From Anaerolineales bacterium UBA3499 (GTDB lineage Bacteria > Chloroflexota > Anaerolineae > Anaerolineales > UBA11657): DNA of 29,096 nucleotides. The stretch lies in the NCBI GenBank assembly GCA_002377585.1, contig DFQC01000016.1:14444-43539 (forward strand), written 5' to 3'. The position numbers and the translations under genes were made by a program. How positions within the stretch are numbered: position 1 is the stretch's first letter; each line of letters begins with the position of its first letter. Under the pieces are notes generated by a model. The model was not told the origin of the DNA, did no database searches, and worked only from the letters and a program-made list of their open reading frames with translations. Of the stretch, positions 1-8,390 are shown piece after piece.

Positions 1-1
1 T

Positions 2-1759
2 GACATTTTGTCCTCGATAGACGAACATGAAACAGGTGGTCAAAATTACCACGACAAATTTTTGTCGGAGTCATTTGAACAGCCCCAATCAGCAATAGAG
101 TACTCGGATCATTTGTCAAATACTGAAGGTGATACGCATACTATAGATTCTGAATTAGACGTTGAAAATCCCGACATTAATCGTGACATACAACAGGAAA
201 ACAATATATCAGATAATGTATACGTGCAGTCAGGGGATAATGGAAACTATTCGGCAGAACTAGTGACTACATCTGATACTGAACTTTTAGATTATTCAGA
301 AGATTCGAACGGATCAGTGTTCGTAGATTATGATGAAGATGCGAATCAGAGACAGAGCCACCAAACCAACAATGATTTTGTTGACACATTAGATGTTGGC
401 AGCCAATCTGATTGGGAGTCCCCAAGAAAACGTCACATAGATTTTTCTCTATCTGTTTTACAAACACGTCTAGAAGCAAACTTGAAGTATATTATTCGAT
501 CGTGGAGTGTCAAGACACATAAAATGGTGTCTAGGATATTGCCAGATTATGACCATGATGTGCAAGTTCCCGGTTCTGCTCTGTTGTGGGGCGCAGCTGG
601 AGTACCTGTTCTAGTAGTGGTGCTTACCATTGCTGTTTATGTTCAGTTTGGGCGTGCTAGACAATTTAACTATTATGTTGATCAAGCTCGTATGGAGGCC
701 ACTTTAGGTAGAAATTCCAAGGATGCTATTCAAGCAGCACCGCATTGGCGTCAAGTGTTGTTATGGAGTAGCTTGGCCCATGAAATCCGTAGTAATCATC
801 CAGATGTGGAATTGCTAGAGACAGCAGCTATCGGATTTCTGGATGTAATTGATCGCGTGGAGCGTGTAGATGTGGAGCTGATCAGTTTAGATGGGCTTCA
901 ACCTAATGCCAACATATCTAAAATTCTTGCTCGTGGCAGTAGTGTGTACCTATTGGATTTGAAGAATCAATCGGTTAATAGAGCAGTTCTTACGACTAGC
1001 GGACAATATCAATTAGACCCTGTGTTTGAATGTAGAAACGGTGCAATAGGAGGTCAGTCTATTGAAACCCTAGTTGATATAGCGTGGTTGGATACTCCAA
1101 ATGTGGTAGGGCAGGACACATTAATTGCATTGGATCCAGATGGTAGACTGTTATATTGCACTTCTGATGGGACTATGGCGGTTACATTACTCACTCCGCC
1201 TTATGATGGGTGGAACAATCCAGTTGCATTGGAAGCCTTTCAAGGCCGCATATATGTGATGGAGCCAGACGCAAATGAAGTGTGGGTCTATACTCGAGAT
1301 GACAAATTTTTCGTACAAGCTCCTGAACGCTATTTCAGCGAATCAGCTATAGATCTTAGTGATGCTATAGACATTTCAATAGTACAAGGTTCGATATATA
1401 TTCTGCATGAAGACGGACATATGACCGAATGTATACGTAAATCACAGGATTTGCCGCCTGAGTGCAATCTTGAAATGACTTACATAGATGGTAGGTTAGG
1501 TAGAGTGAATGACACAAGTTTTGAAAATGTGTCGTTTCCTGTATCTATGGCTGCGTATCCTCCTCCATATTCATCGCTTTACTTGACTGACTCTAAGTCC
1601 CCGGGTGTCTTTCAATTTAGTCTAAGATTAGCTTATCAACGAGAATTTCGAGCGGTCAGTTCTAATGGAGAAGTGGAAGCAATAGGATTTGCTGTAGGCC
1701 CTGGAAGGGATCTGTTCTTTGCTAGTAAAGACAGCTTGTATGTTGGTAAACGACCTTAA
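2..1759 (+). CDS. Membrane-anchored protein with acidic N-terminal region and propeller-like C-terminal domain (5'-partial)
   Basis: The reading frame is open to the left edge. The first possible start is a TTG at position 8 with no visible ribosome site, so the gene probably begins outside the window; residue numbers here count from that TTG. Residues 1-140 are acidic, low in hydrophobics and probably disordered. Residues 141-180 are basic and possibly helical. One transmembrane helix lies at about 191-213. After a Trp-rich helical stretch (about 220-285), residues 300-583 show repeated short beta-strand units ending in phrases such as RIYVME, SIYILHE and SLYLTD, which resembles a beta-propeller. 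This suggests a cytoplasmic N-terminus and an external sensor or binding domain. Similar architectures in Chloroflexota may carry a PP2C phosphatase or kinase upstream, but that part is not visible. Its stop is 6 bases before the coaE start. No enzymatic function can be assigned. Confidence 0.75.
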   Translation, partial: DILSSIDEHETGGQNYHDKFLSESFEQPQSAIEYSDHLSNTEGDTHTIDSELDVENPDINRDIQQENNISDNVYVQSGDNGNYSAELVTTSDTELLDYSEDSNGSVFVDYDEDANQRQSHQTNNDFVDTLDVGSQSDWESPRKRHIDFSLSVLQTRLEANLKYIIRSWSVKTHKMVSRILPDYDHDVQVPGSALLWGAAGVPVLVVVLTIAVYVQFGRARQFNYYVDQARMEATLGRNSKDAIQAAPHWRQVLLWSSLAHEIRSNHPDVELLETAAIGFLDVIDRVERVDVELISLDGLQPNANISKILARGSSVYLLDLKNQSVNRAVLTTSGQYQLDPVFECRNGAIGGQSIETLVDIAWLDTPNVVGQDTLIALDPDGRLLYCTSDGTMAVTLLTPPYDGWNNPVALEAFQGRIYVMEPDANEVWVYTRDDKFFVQAPERYFSESAIDLSDAIDISIVQGSIYILHEDGHMTECIRKSQDLPPECNLEMTYIDGRLGRVNDTSFENVSFPVSMAAYPPPYSSLYLTDSKSPGVFQFSLRLAYQREFRAVSSNGEVEAIGFAVGPGRDLFFASKDSLYVGKRP

Positions 1760-1765
1760 AAGTAC

Positions 1766-2374
1766 ATGAGTGTATGGCCTGGCAAGTATATTATTGGTGT
1801 AACTGGTAATATATGTGTTGGGAAGAGTGAAGTCTGTAAAATACTCGCAGATATTGGTGCGCAAGTTGTAGATGCTGATCTAGTTGCACATGATGTAATG
1901 AAATCAACCAGTATAGTGTTTCAAGATATAGTTGCGGCATTTGGTGCAAACATTCTAGATAATAGTGGTGAAATAGATAGGAAAGCTTTAGGTAAGATAG
2001 TATTTTCCGATAAAGCGGCTCTCAAAAAACTAGAGTTACTCGTACATCCAATAATACGGGCTCAAATAGAGGATGCGATATCAAACTACAAAGAAGGTGT
2101 TATAGTTGTCGAAGCAATTAAGTTGTTAGAAACTGGCCTCTCGGATCAATGTGATAGCGTATGGGTTGTCAATGCATCCTATAACAAGAGACTAGCAAGA
2201 CTTACAGAGCGTGATAATATAAACATGGAAGAGGCGCAAAAAAGGCTTCATATGCAGAGTTCTCAGGAATTGAAGCTTCAACGGGCGGACGTCATTATTG
2301 AAAATGAAAGTTCGCTAGACGTGACATATGCACAGATTTGGCGTGAATGGGGTAAAATAGTATTGCCCAAATAA
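1766..2374 (+). CDS. coaE: Dephospho-CoA kinase
   Basis: This enzyme phosphorylates the 3'-hydroxyl of dephospho-CoA with ATP, the last step of coenzyme A synthesis in the cytosol. The 202-residue length is normal. A P-loop GNICVGKS lies at residues 14-21 after the beta strand YIIGVT. The DAD motif at about 36-38 supplies the catalytic acidic residue, and a lid-like segment RLTERDN lies in the second half. The consensus P-loop is usually GGIGSGKS, so Asn15 and Cys17 are variant, but the Gly-Lys-Ser core is intact. The ATG lies 6 bases after the stop of the preceding gene, which suggests co-transcription with it. Confidence 0.93.
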   Translation: MSVWPGKYIIGVTGNICVGKSEVCKILADIGAQVVDADLVAHDVMKSTSIVFQDIVAAFGANILDNSGEIDRKALGKIVFSDKAALKKLELLVHPIIRAQIEDAISNYKEGVIVVEAIKLLETGLSDQCDSVWVVNASYNKRLARLTERDNINMEEAQKRLHMQSSQELKLQRADVIIENESSLDVTYAQIWREWGKIVLPK

Positions 2375-2391
2375 CTGGAGGGAAAATAGCA

Positions 2392-2616
2392 ATGTCCAAT
2401 GTAGTTGATTTAGCTAAAAGACATCCCAGATTTACTGCTTGGTTGGTTCTGGGAGTTGGTATGGTGGCCATAATAAGTTATGAGGCACGTGATGTGGGTT
2501 TGTTGTGGGGACAATGGGCAGCATTGATTGTGGCGACTATTGCGGTGGCAGGGTTATGTGTTTGGATCATTAGCTGGGAAGATGATGAATCAGAGGAGGT
2601 TTCTGTTTCAGAATAA
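2392..2616 (+). CDS. Small two-helix membrane protein of unknown function
   Basis: A 74-residue protein with two predicted membrane helices at about 15-30 and 41-62, joined by a short loop. It has a basic N-terminus (KRHPR) and an acidic tail (WEDDESEEVSVSE). The charge pattern suggests an inside N-terminus and an inside acidic tail. The start is well supported by a GGAGGG ribosome site at 2378-2383, 8 bases before the ATG. It lies 17 bases after coaE and ends 10 bases before the convergent rsgA gene, so it is probably the last gene of the coaE transcript. I do not recognise the family. Confidence 0.75.
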   Translation: MSNVVDLAKRHPRFTAWLVLGVGMVAIISYEARDVGLLWGQWAALIVATIAVAGLCVWIISWEDDESEEVSVSE

Positions 2617-2626
2617 GTTCTTGGTG

Positions 2627-3568
2627 TTAGTGTTGTATATTCTGTTTTCTCATCTGTAGTAGACTGTTGTATCTACTTTCCGATATTGTTCCTTTAATTA
2701 GTGCACTTATAACAGCACAACTGGGCTCATGGGTGTGTGTGCAATTACTAAAGGCACATTCAGATACTAGTGGAGCTATCTCTATAAAATAAGCATCCAA
2801 CTCTTCAGGTTCAATATCAAAAAAATCAAGAGCGCGTAACCCTGGTGTGTCTGCTACCCATCCCTCATCATCGATAGGTATTAACTGTGGGTAGACTGTA
2901 GTATGTTTACCCTTACTATTACTTTGGCTTATTTCATTCACGCGTAACCCCAAATCAGGATTAATGGTGTTTAGTAGTGTAGACTTGCCAACCCCTGATG
3001 GGCCTGCTAATACTGACACTTTACCTGGCAATAATCTTTTTAGATCTTTTACACCTTGTTTGGTTAATGTCGATGTGTACAAAATCTTATACCCTATGTC
3101 ATGATATAGTCCGAAGACCGAGACAGCGTTTTGTAGTCCAATAAGGTCTATTTTATTTGCGCAAATAATGGCAGGTATGTCATTAGCGGCAGCAATTACA
3201 AGAAATCGATCCAACATCTTAAAGTTAGGAGTAGGATCCTGGCAAGAAAAGACAAAAATAGCTTGATCAACATTTGCTATTAAGACTTGCTGTATTGCAT
3301 GGTCTTTGTACTCAGGTTTGTTTTCAGAACTACTGCTGGGAAGTCTGCGTGCCAGCACACTATTACGTTCGCATACCTCTTGGATTATTCCAGTTCCATC
3401 CTCAAGCACATCTATGATTACTTTATCACCAATAGTGGCCAGGTCAGTATCTAGCCGCTTGTGGTTCAATTGGCCACGTATACGACATTCAATGCTTCCT
3501 GCTTCGCAGTGTACCGTGAAGAATCCACTTTGGGATTTAATGATAAGTCCAGTACAGATTTTGTTCAC
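2627..3568 (-). CDS. rsgA: Ribosome small subunit-dependent GTPase A
   Basis: RsgA is a GTPase that assists late maturation of the 30S ribosomal subunit. The 313-residue protein shows the family's circularly permuted G domain. An OB-fold lies at about 1-75. The G4 motif NKID (138-141) comes before the P-loop GPSGVGKST (189-197) and the G3 motif DTPG (240-243). A zinc knuckle uses Cys271, Cys276, His278 and Cys284. The T-rich switch (KGKHTT) at 219-224 is also present. The start is a GTG whose first base is the last base of the upstream penicillin-binding protein's TAG stop, so translation is probably coupled. It is the third gene of the maf operon. Confidence 0.95.
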   Translation of the reverse strand: MNKICTGLIIKSQSGFFTVHCEAGSIECRIRGQLNHKRLDTDLATIGDKVIIDVLEDGTGIIQEVCERNSVLARRLPSSSSENKPEYKDHAIQQVLIANVDQAIFVFSCQDPTPNFKMLDRFLVIAAANDIPAIICANKIDLIGLQNAVSVFGLYHDIGYKILYTSTLTKQGVKDLKRLLPGKVSVLAGPSGVGKSTLLNTINPDLGLRVNEISQSNSKGKHTTVYPQLIPIDDEGWVADTPGLRALDFFDIEPEELDAYFIEIAPLVSECAFSNCTHTHEPSCAVISALIKGTISESRYNSLLQMRKQNIQH

Positions 3569-5997
3569 TATGGTTGTGGAGTAGCTGATATGTCAAGGTC
3601 AAGAGTTGGAGTTGGTGTCGGGGTTAAATTTTCTATTCCTCCTAGTGGTATAACAAGTTCTTGTCCAGGTGAAAGTACATTTGGGTTGTCCAGTTCGTTA
3701 GCAATCATTATGTCGGCTAGTGGGACGTTGTATAAATCTGAGAGTCCACCGAGTGAGTCACCAGATACCACTATGTGCAATACAGGCATTGGCACGGGTG
3801 TTGGGCTTGGTGTAGCAGTCAAACCAATTTCTACCTCCCAAGGATAGAGCTCTCTAATTTCGTCGTGAAAATATACTTCGACTAGTCTTCGAAATATGGG
3901 GGCCGCCCATTCAGAACCTTCACCTTTGTTTTCTAAAATTATCACAGCAGCAAAATCGGGAAGATCTGGTCTTCGAGCATCGGTGAATCCGGCGAACCAT
4001 GCATGTGGATTGCGTGGGCGGTCTTCCGCCGTGCCAGTTTTGCCGTAAATAGGAATATCTATTGATCTAAAACGATAATTAGCGGTGCCAGATGGATCAT
4101 TTACTACTTCCCACAATCCTTGACGTACTGCATTTAACGTGTTGTCTGAAACTGGTATTCTTGATACTATCTCAGGTTGAAACTGGAAAATTGGACTTTC
4201 ATCAGGTGCAGCTATCGATCGAATAAGTTGAGGACGGTAAATAGTTCCGCCATTTCCTAGCCCTGCATATAGTTGAGCCATTTGCAGTGGAGTCACCTGC
4301 ATATCGCCTTGGCCAATAGCCATATGCACTGTATTTGCTGGAGTCCACAATATTCCTGCGGATTCAGCCCAACTTTCACTAGGGATTATCCCTCCAACTT
4401 CTTCGTTGATAGATTGTTGAAGACCTACAATACCTGTTGGTATTCCCAAACCAAAGTTACGTGACATGTCAGGCAAGAAATAGTCTGCCCAATTATGAAG
4501 AGATAGACCTATTTGATAAAACCAAGGGTTACATGAGCGGCGCAACGCACCAATAATATTTAGGTTACCTGATGGAGCGTAACCTTTCTGACTTGTCCAA
4601 TCGTATTTGGTGTATGCTGTCCCGAGACCATTCCAAGAGTGTCCACAATAATATATTTGTTCTGCATTGAAAAGTCCTGACTCTAGTGCACTAGCCATTG
4701 TTACTACTTTGAAAGTTGATCCTGGTGCGTATTGACCCTGGGTTACCCGATTGATTAATGGACGATATGGGTTTGAGATAGTTTCTTCAAGTTGAACGAT
4801 GTTGTAATTTGCAGGATCAAAAAGGTTAGGGTCAAATGATGGTGAGGAAGCCATTGCTAGAACCTCTCCTGTTTCCAGACTGAGTACGACAGCAGCACCT
4901 ACTAGATCTTGCAAGGCGGTTTGTACTTCGCGTTGGAAAGTTCTGTCTAATGTTGTATAGATAGCTTGCGCAGGTGCTGATTTTGATTCGGCCAATGTAG
5001 CTACCCATTGTCCTGCAGGACTGGCTACATGTAGCGCACCGCCTCGTTTACCAGCAAGATATTCCTCTCCCCAAGCTTCTAATCCCTGTACACCAACGAA
5101 TTCATCACCACGATAGCCCATTGATTTGTAATGTTTAGATTGCTCCTCAGGAATCAATGCCGTATATCCGATGGCATGTGGTGCTCCAAGTTTTCCTCCC
5201 ACATAATATCTTGTTTTATATGGTTTCATAATTAGACCAGGATATGAGCTGAGTCTATCGTAGATTGCCTTTATTTCACTAGCGGATGCTTCTCCTAAAG
5301 GCACATACCAATCTGGTTTGGAGGACGCATAGAGACTTTTTATTGCCTCGGGATGACGACTAATTAATGGTGATAAGTCTTCAAGCAGTTGGTCTTCTTG
5401 CGTACTGTCAATTTCGCCTGGAATTACGCCAATAGACACAGCGTTTGTATGAGCGGCGAAAGCCAAACCATTTCTATCATATATGTTTGCTCTAGATGGA
5501 ATAACGTAATCCATATATAAATTGTTTCCGTTAGCAAGTTCTGGCAATATAAGGCTTTGATCCCAATTAATTAACCATTTACCATTATGGAGAATCAGAG
5601 GGATTGTTATTTCTCGCTGGATTTTACCTACTAGTGAGCTGTGTAATGCTAAATCAAGGTTCACCGTAGCCTCAGAGTTGTTTTGCTGTGATGAAAGGAT
5701 ACTTGTCTGGATGCGTACTAAGGATGCAGATTCATTCACACCCTGATAGGTTGCAACGAAATCTTCAATGCTTATAGCATCTTTAGATGCTGGCGATAAT
5801 AGATTGTACATTGCAGCAAAGTTTCCAGCTTCCCATGCTGATGAATAATTGTCTATAGTGGTTTCTACGTTTGGAGGACGACTGGTAGCAAGTGCCGGTG
5901 GAGGTAGTGTGGATTTTGGTTGCTCATCGGATGTTTCTACATTAACAGTTTCTGTGCAAGAAACAAGTAATAATAAAGTGGCGAGAAGTATTTTCAT
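3568..5997 (-). CDS. Class B penicillin-binding protein, predicted lipoprotein with MecA-like N-domain and C-terminal LysM
   Basis: This is a D,D-transpeptidase that would cross-link peptidoglycan outside the membrane. Residues 1-14 form a lipoprotein signal with lipobox LVSC, so Cys14 is the likely lipidated residue. Residues 45-155 match an NTF2-like MecA_N domain, and about 160-340 a PBP dimerisation domain. The transpeptidase domain has SxxK as S427-T-F-K430, SxN as S488-C-N490 and KTG at 653-655. After a Pro/Thr linker (about 728-738), a LysM domain follows at about 740-786 (HIVVSGDSL...GQELVIP), then another Thr/Pro tail. At 809 residues it is longer than a typical PBP2. MecA_N proteins include low-affinity PBPs, but this domain is widespread and does not itself show beta-lactam resistance. 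It lies 6 bases after maf and overlaps rsgA by one base. Confidence 0.93.
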   Translation of the reverse strand: MKILLATLLLLVSCTETVNVETSDEQPKSTLPPPALATSRPPNVETTIDNYSSAWEAGNFAAMYNLLSPASKDAISIEDFVATYQGVNESASLVRIQTSILSSQQNNSEATVNLDLALHSSLVGKIQREITIPLILHNGKWLINWDQSLILPELANGNNLYMDYVIPSRANIYDRNGLAFAAHTNAVSIGVIPGEIDSTQEDQLLEDLSPLISRHPEAIKSLYASSKPDWYVPLGEASASEIKAIYDRLSSYPGLIMKPYKTRYYVGGKLGAPHAIGYTALIPEEQSKHYKSMGYRGDEFVGVQGLEAWGEEYLAGKRGGALHVASPAGQWVATLAESKSAPAQAIYTTLDRTFQREVQTALQDLVGAAVVLSLETGEVLAMASSPSFDPNLFDPANYNIVQLEETISNPYRPLINRVTQGQYAPGSTFKVVTMASALESGLFNAEQIYYCGHSWNGLGTAYTKYDWTSQKGYAPSGNLNIIGALRRSCNPWFYQIGLSLHNWADYFLPDMSRNFGLGIPTGIVGLQQSINEEVGGIIPSESWAESAGILWTPANTVHMAIGQGDMQVTPLQMAQLYAGLGNGGTIYRPQLIRSIAAPDESPIFQFQPEIVSRIPVSDNTLNAVRQGLWEVVNDPSGTANYRFRSIDIPIYGKTGTAEDRPRNPHAWFAGFTDARRPDLPDFAAVIILENKGEGSEWAAPIFRRLVEVYFHDEIRELYPWEVEIGLTATPSPTPVPMPVLHIVVSGDSLGGLSDLYNVPLADIMIANELDNPNVLSPGQELVIPLGGIENLTPTPTPTLDLDISATPQP

Positions 5998-6003
5998 AAT
6001 CGA

Positions 6004-6672
6004 TCAACTTTGCAAGATTGATTCATAGATGGGGCAATCATAACCTAAGTGCTCTTGACACTTTTCTGCAATGTTTTTGTCGACACTTATGTTGTTTTTG
6101 TATAGTGCTCTGCTCATGTGGCAGAGAGGTAATCCTATGACATTTGCTAAGCATCCGCCAAGTGGTGTAGCGGGCCGAAACTCGACGTTTTGAATCGCAT
6201 ATGCACCAGCTTTATCAAGTGATTCTCCGGTAGATACATATTCTTCAATTTCCTCTTCCGTCATACTCCTCATTTTGACATTTGTTTCACATAATTCCTG
6301 TGCTGTAGAGCCAGTATTGCCAAAGTAAATTGCGATTGCTGTCACAACTTGATGTGTTTTGCCCTGTAGTTGCATGAGCATACTACGAGCTTTGGTGTTG
6401 GTGTCTGGTTTTCCAACTACATTGTCGTCTTGAACTACTATTGTGTCTGCTCCAATCACTATAGCATCATTAAGATAGCTGTGGGCGACTTTTAGTGTTT
6501 TAGATATTGCAAGACGTTTAGCAAAAGAGTGAGGGGATTCAACATTGTTTTTTCGTTCGTCAATGTGGGCGGGTTCGACTTGAAACTGATGGTCAAAAAG
6601 TTTCAGTAAATCGAAGCGACGAGGTGATTGAGATGCAAGTACCAGTTGTGTGTTTTTGTCTAATTCGAGCAT
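6004..6672 (-). CDS. maf: Maf-family nucleoside triphosphate pyrophosphatase
   Basis: Maf proteins hydrolyse non-canonical or modified nucleoside triphosphates to monophosphates (house-cleaning) and have been linked to septum inhibition. The signature LASQSPRR lies at residues 12-19. GADTIV carries the likely catalytic Asp, and the LDKAGAYAIQ block is conserved. The last 35 residues (from about HMSRALYKN) extend beyond the compact core and are less conserved. dTTP/UTP and m7GTP subfamilies cannot be separated confidently by eye. No ribosome site precedes the ATG. A TGCTACAAT element ends 7 bases upstream, so the mRNA may be leaderless. It is the first gene of the maf, PBP, rsgA operon. Confidence 0.92.
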   Translation of the reverse strand: MLELDKNTQLVLASQSPRRFDLLKLFDHQFQVEPAHIDERKNNVESPHSFAKRLAISKTLKVAHSYLNDAIVIGADTIVVQDDNVVGKPDTNTKARSMLMQLQGKTHQVVTAIAIYFGNTGSTAQELCETNVKMRSMTEEEIEEYVSTGESLDKAGAYAIQNVEFRPATPLGGCLANVIGLPLCHMSRALYKNNISVDKNIAEKCQEHLGYDCPIYESILQS

Positions 6673-6673
6673 G

Positions 6674-6702
6674 TTATGGATTGTAGCACAGCCATGTATA
6701 AT
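6674..6702 (+). promoter_or_regulatory. trmD: Candidate promoter of the trmD operon
   Basis: A perfect TATAAT lies at 6697-6702. At 17 bases upstream is a weak -35-like TTATGG (6674-6679). Predicted transcription would start near 6709, about 34 bases before the trmD GTG. The element is interleaved with the divergent maf promoter, so the two may be mutually exclusive. Confidence 0.45.
6680..6685 (-). promoter_or_regulatory. Candidate extended -10 promoter of the maf operon, possibly leaderless
   Basis: On the minus strand the sequence reads TGCTACAAT, an extended -10 element, followed by seven bases and then the maf ATG. A start of transcription about seven bases past the -10 would fall on or next to the ATG, and no Shine-Dalgarno sequence is present. 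No good -35 was seen at the expected distance. Confidence 0.4.
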
Positions 6703-6742
6703 TTCTTGTTCACTAGTAGCGCTGAGGTGGTAGAATCTTGTT

Positions 6743-7489
6743 GTGCATATTCATCTGTTGACTTTGTTTCCGGAAGTGTGTATTCCTTATCTTGATACGA
6801 GCATAGTGGGTCGTGCTCAGAAATCCGGAAATTTAACAATTAGTTTACACGATATTCGAGATTATGCAGCTAATCCTCATAATGTTACCGATGATACGCC
6901 TTATGGCGGTGGTGGCGGAATGATTATAAAACCCGAGCCCGTATTCGCTGCAGTAGAATCGATAGGTGGTTGGGCAGATGAAACAAGTGAGACAATATTA
7001 CTGACTCCACAGGGAAGGTTGTTTTCACAGGACACAGCGCATGAATTGGTGAAATTGGATCAAATTATCCTAATTGCTGGGAGATACGAAGGTTTTGATG
7101 AGAGAATTAGAAAATATCTAGCAACAGATGAGATATCTGTTGGAGATTATGTAGTAACGGGTGGTGAATTACCGGCTCTAATCATTGTAGATGCTGTAGC
7201 GCGTTTGATACCAGGTGTTTTAGGTGCAGTTGGTGCTGCTGCACAGGACTCTCACGGTGCAAGTGGTATGTTGGAGCACCCGCATTATACTAGGCCAGTT
7301 AATTTTCGTGGGTGGGATGTACCCGATGTGTTGTTGTCTGGAAACCATGAGAAAATTGCTAACTGGCGTATCAAGCAATCCTTGCGGAGGACTTGGCAAC
7401 GCAGGCCGGAACTATTACTTGATACTCAATTGTCTGAGTATGAAAAGGAGTTTATAGCAGAATTGGCTGAAGAGTCAGTGGTCAAATGA
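6743..7489 (+). CDS. trmD: tRNA (guanine-N1)-methyltransferase
   Basis: TrmD methylates N1 of G37 in tRNAs with G36, using S-adenosylmethionine, and prevents +1 frameshifting. The 248-residue protein has the SPOUT trefoil-knot signatures: DDTPYGGGGGM (50-60), IAGRYEGFDER (111-121), ISVGDYVVTGGELPA (131-145) and Arg154. The catalytic Asp corresponds to D169 in QDSH. The C-terminal helical domain ends in the expected WRIKQSLRRTW block. The GTG start is supported by GAGGTGG at 6724-6730. It is detached from the common rpsP-rimM-trmD-rplS neighbourhood and instead heads a long operon. Its stop overlaps the next start as ATGA. Confidence 0.97.
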   Translation: MHIHLLTLFPEVCIPYLDTSIVGRAQKSGNLTISLHDIRDYAANPHNVTDDTPYGGGGGMIIKPEPVFAAVESIGGWADETSETILLTPQGRLFSQDTAHELVKLDQIILIAGRYEGFDERIRKYLATDEISVGDYVVTGGELPALIIVDAVARLIPGVLGAVGAAAQDSHGASGMLEHPHYTRPVNFRGWDVPDVLLSGNHEKIANWRIKQSLRRTWQRRPELLLDTQLSEYEKEFIAELAEESVVK

Positions 7490-8385
7490 AAGTAATAACT
7501 CTTGATCTACGTTTTCGCAATGTGACCCAAGCATTGGCTTCATTTTTAGTGTTTGCACCCAGTGGACCCGTGTTAATTGAAACTGGGCCTGTTTCAACAG
7601 TTGCTCGTTTGGAGGAAGCGCTATCTGAGAATGGATTATCAGTCGAAGACATCAAGCACGTTCTGGTTACACATCTTCATCTTGATCACTCAGGTGCGGC
7701 TGGTTGGTTCTCTGATAAAGGCGCGACGATTTATATACATTGGAGAGCAGCTAAACATCTAGTTGATCCTTCTAGACTTTTGGCTAGCGCTGCAAGGATT
7801 TATGGTAATGAAATGCATGAGATGTGGGGAAGAACGATACCTGTTCGTAAAGAGAGGATCTACGAATTGAGGGATGGTGAAGATTTACTGGTAAATGATA
7901 TGGTCGTGTCAGCTGTTGAAACAAGAGGTCACGCAAATCATCATCATGTGTTGCGTATAGGCGACATCGCGTTCATGGGTGATGCGGCAGGTATCCGTAT
8001 GCCAGGCTCGGATTTTGTCACTCTACCAGCGCCGCCACCTGAGTTTGACTTAGAAAGTTGGCAAGTCAGTTTGGCAAAAATAAGGGAACTTAATCTTAAA
8101 AGAATGTTTTGTACTCACTTTGGAGTAGTAGATGACGTTGATTTACATATAGACAAACTAGTATCCGAATTGAATATAGTCGTAGGATATGTAAAGAATT
8201 TAGTTATTCAGGGATTAAATAGGGAAGCCATTATCGCGGATTATGTGAATTGGTATAGAGATCGGGCTTATTCTTCTGGTTTATCGAGTGAAGACTTAGC
8301 TAAATATGAAACTGCAAACCCATTTTTTATGTCTGTGGATGGTATTATTCGGTACATGAATAAGATGATGTCACAGGAAAATTGA
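7486..8385 (+). CDS. MBL-fold metallohydrolase (glyoxalase II-like)
   Basis: A metallo-beta-lactamase-fold hydrolase, probably with two zinc or iron ions. The HLHLDH motif (63-68), His in RGHANHHH (about 147-153), Asp in MGDAAG (about 165) and CTHFG (about 205) supply the complete metal-ligand set. The remaining third is a helical C-terminal extension that includes a Tyr/Trp-rich segment (YVNWYRDRAYSSG) and may shape substrate access. The substrate cannot be read from the sequence; thioester, lactone or phosphoester hydrolysis are all possible. It overlaps trmD by four bases (ATGA), indicating coupled translation, and is followed at once by an HD-domain gene. Confidence 0.85.
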   Translation: MKVITLDLRFRNVTQALASFLVFAPSGPVLIETGPVSTVARLEEALSENGLSVEDIKHVLVTHLHLDHSGAAGWFSDKGATIYIHWRAAKHLVDPSRLLASAARIYGNEMHEMWGRTIPVRKERIYELRDGEDLLVNDMVVSAVETRGHANHHHVLRIGDIAFMGDAAGIRMPGSDFVTLPAPPPEFDLESWQVSLAKIRELNLKRMFCTHFGVVDDVDLHIDKLVSELNIVVGYVKNLVIQGLNREAIIADYVNWYRDRAYSSGLSSEDLAKYETANPFFMSVDGIIRYMNKMMSQEN

Positions 8386-8390
8386 GAAAT

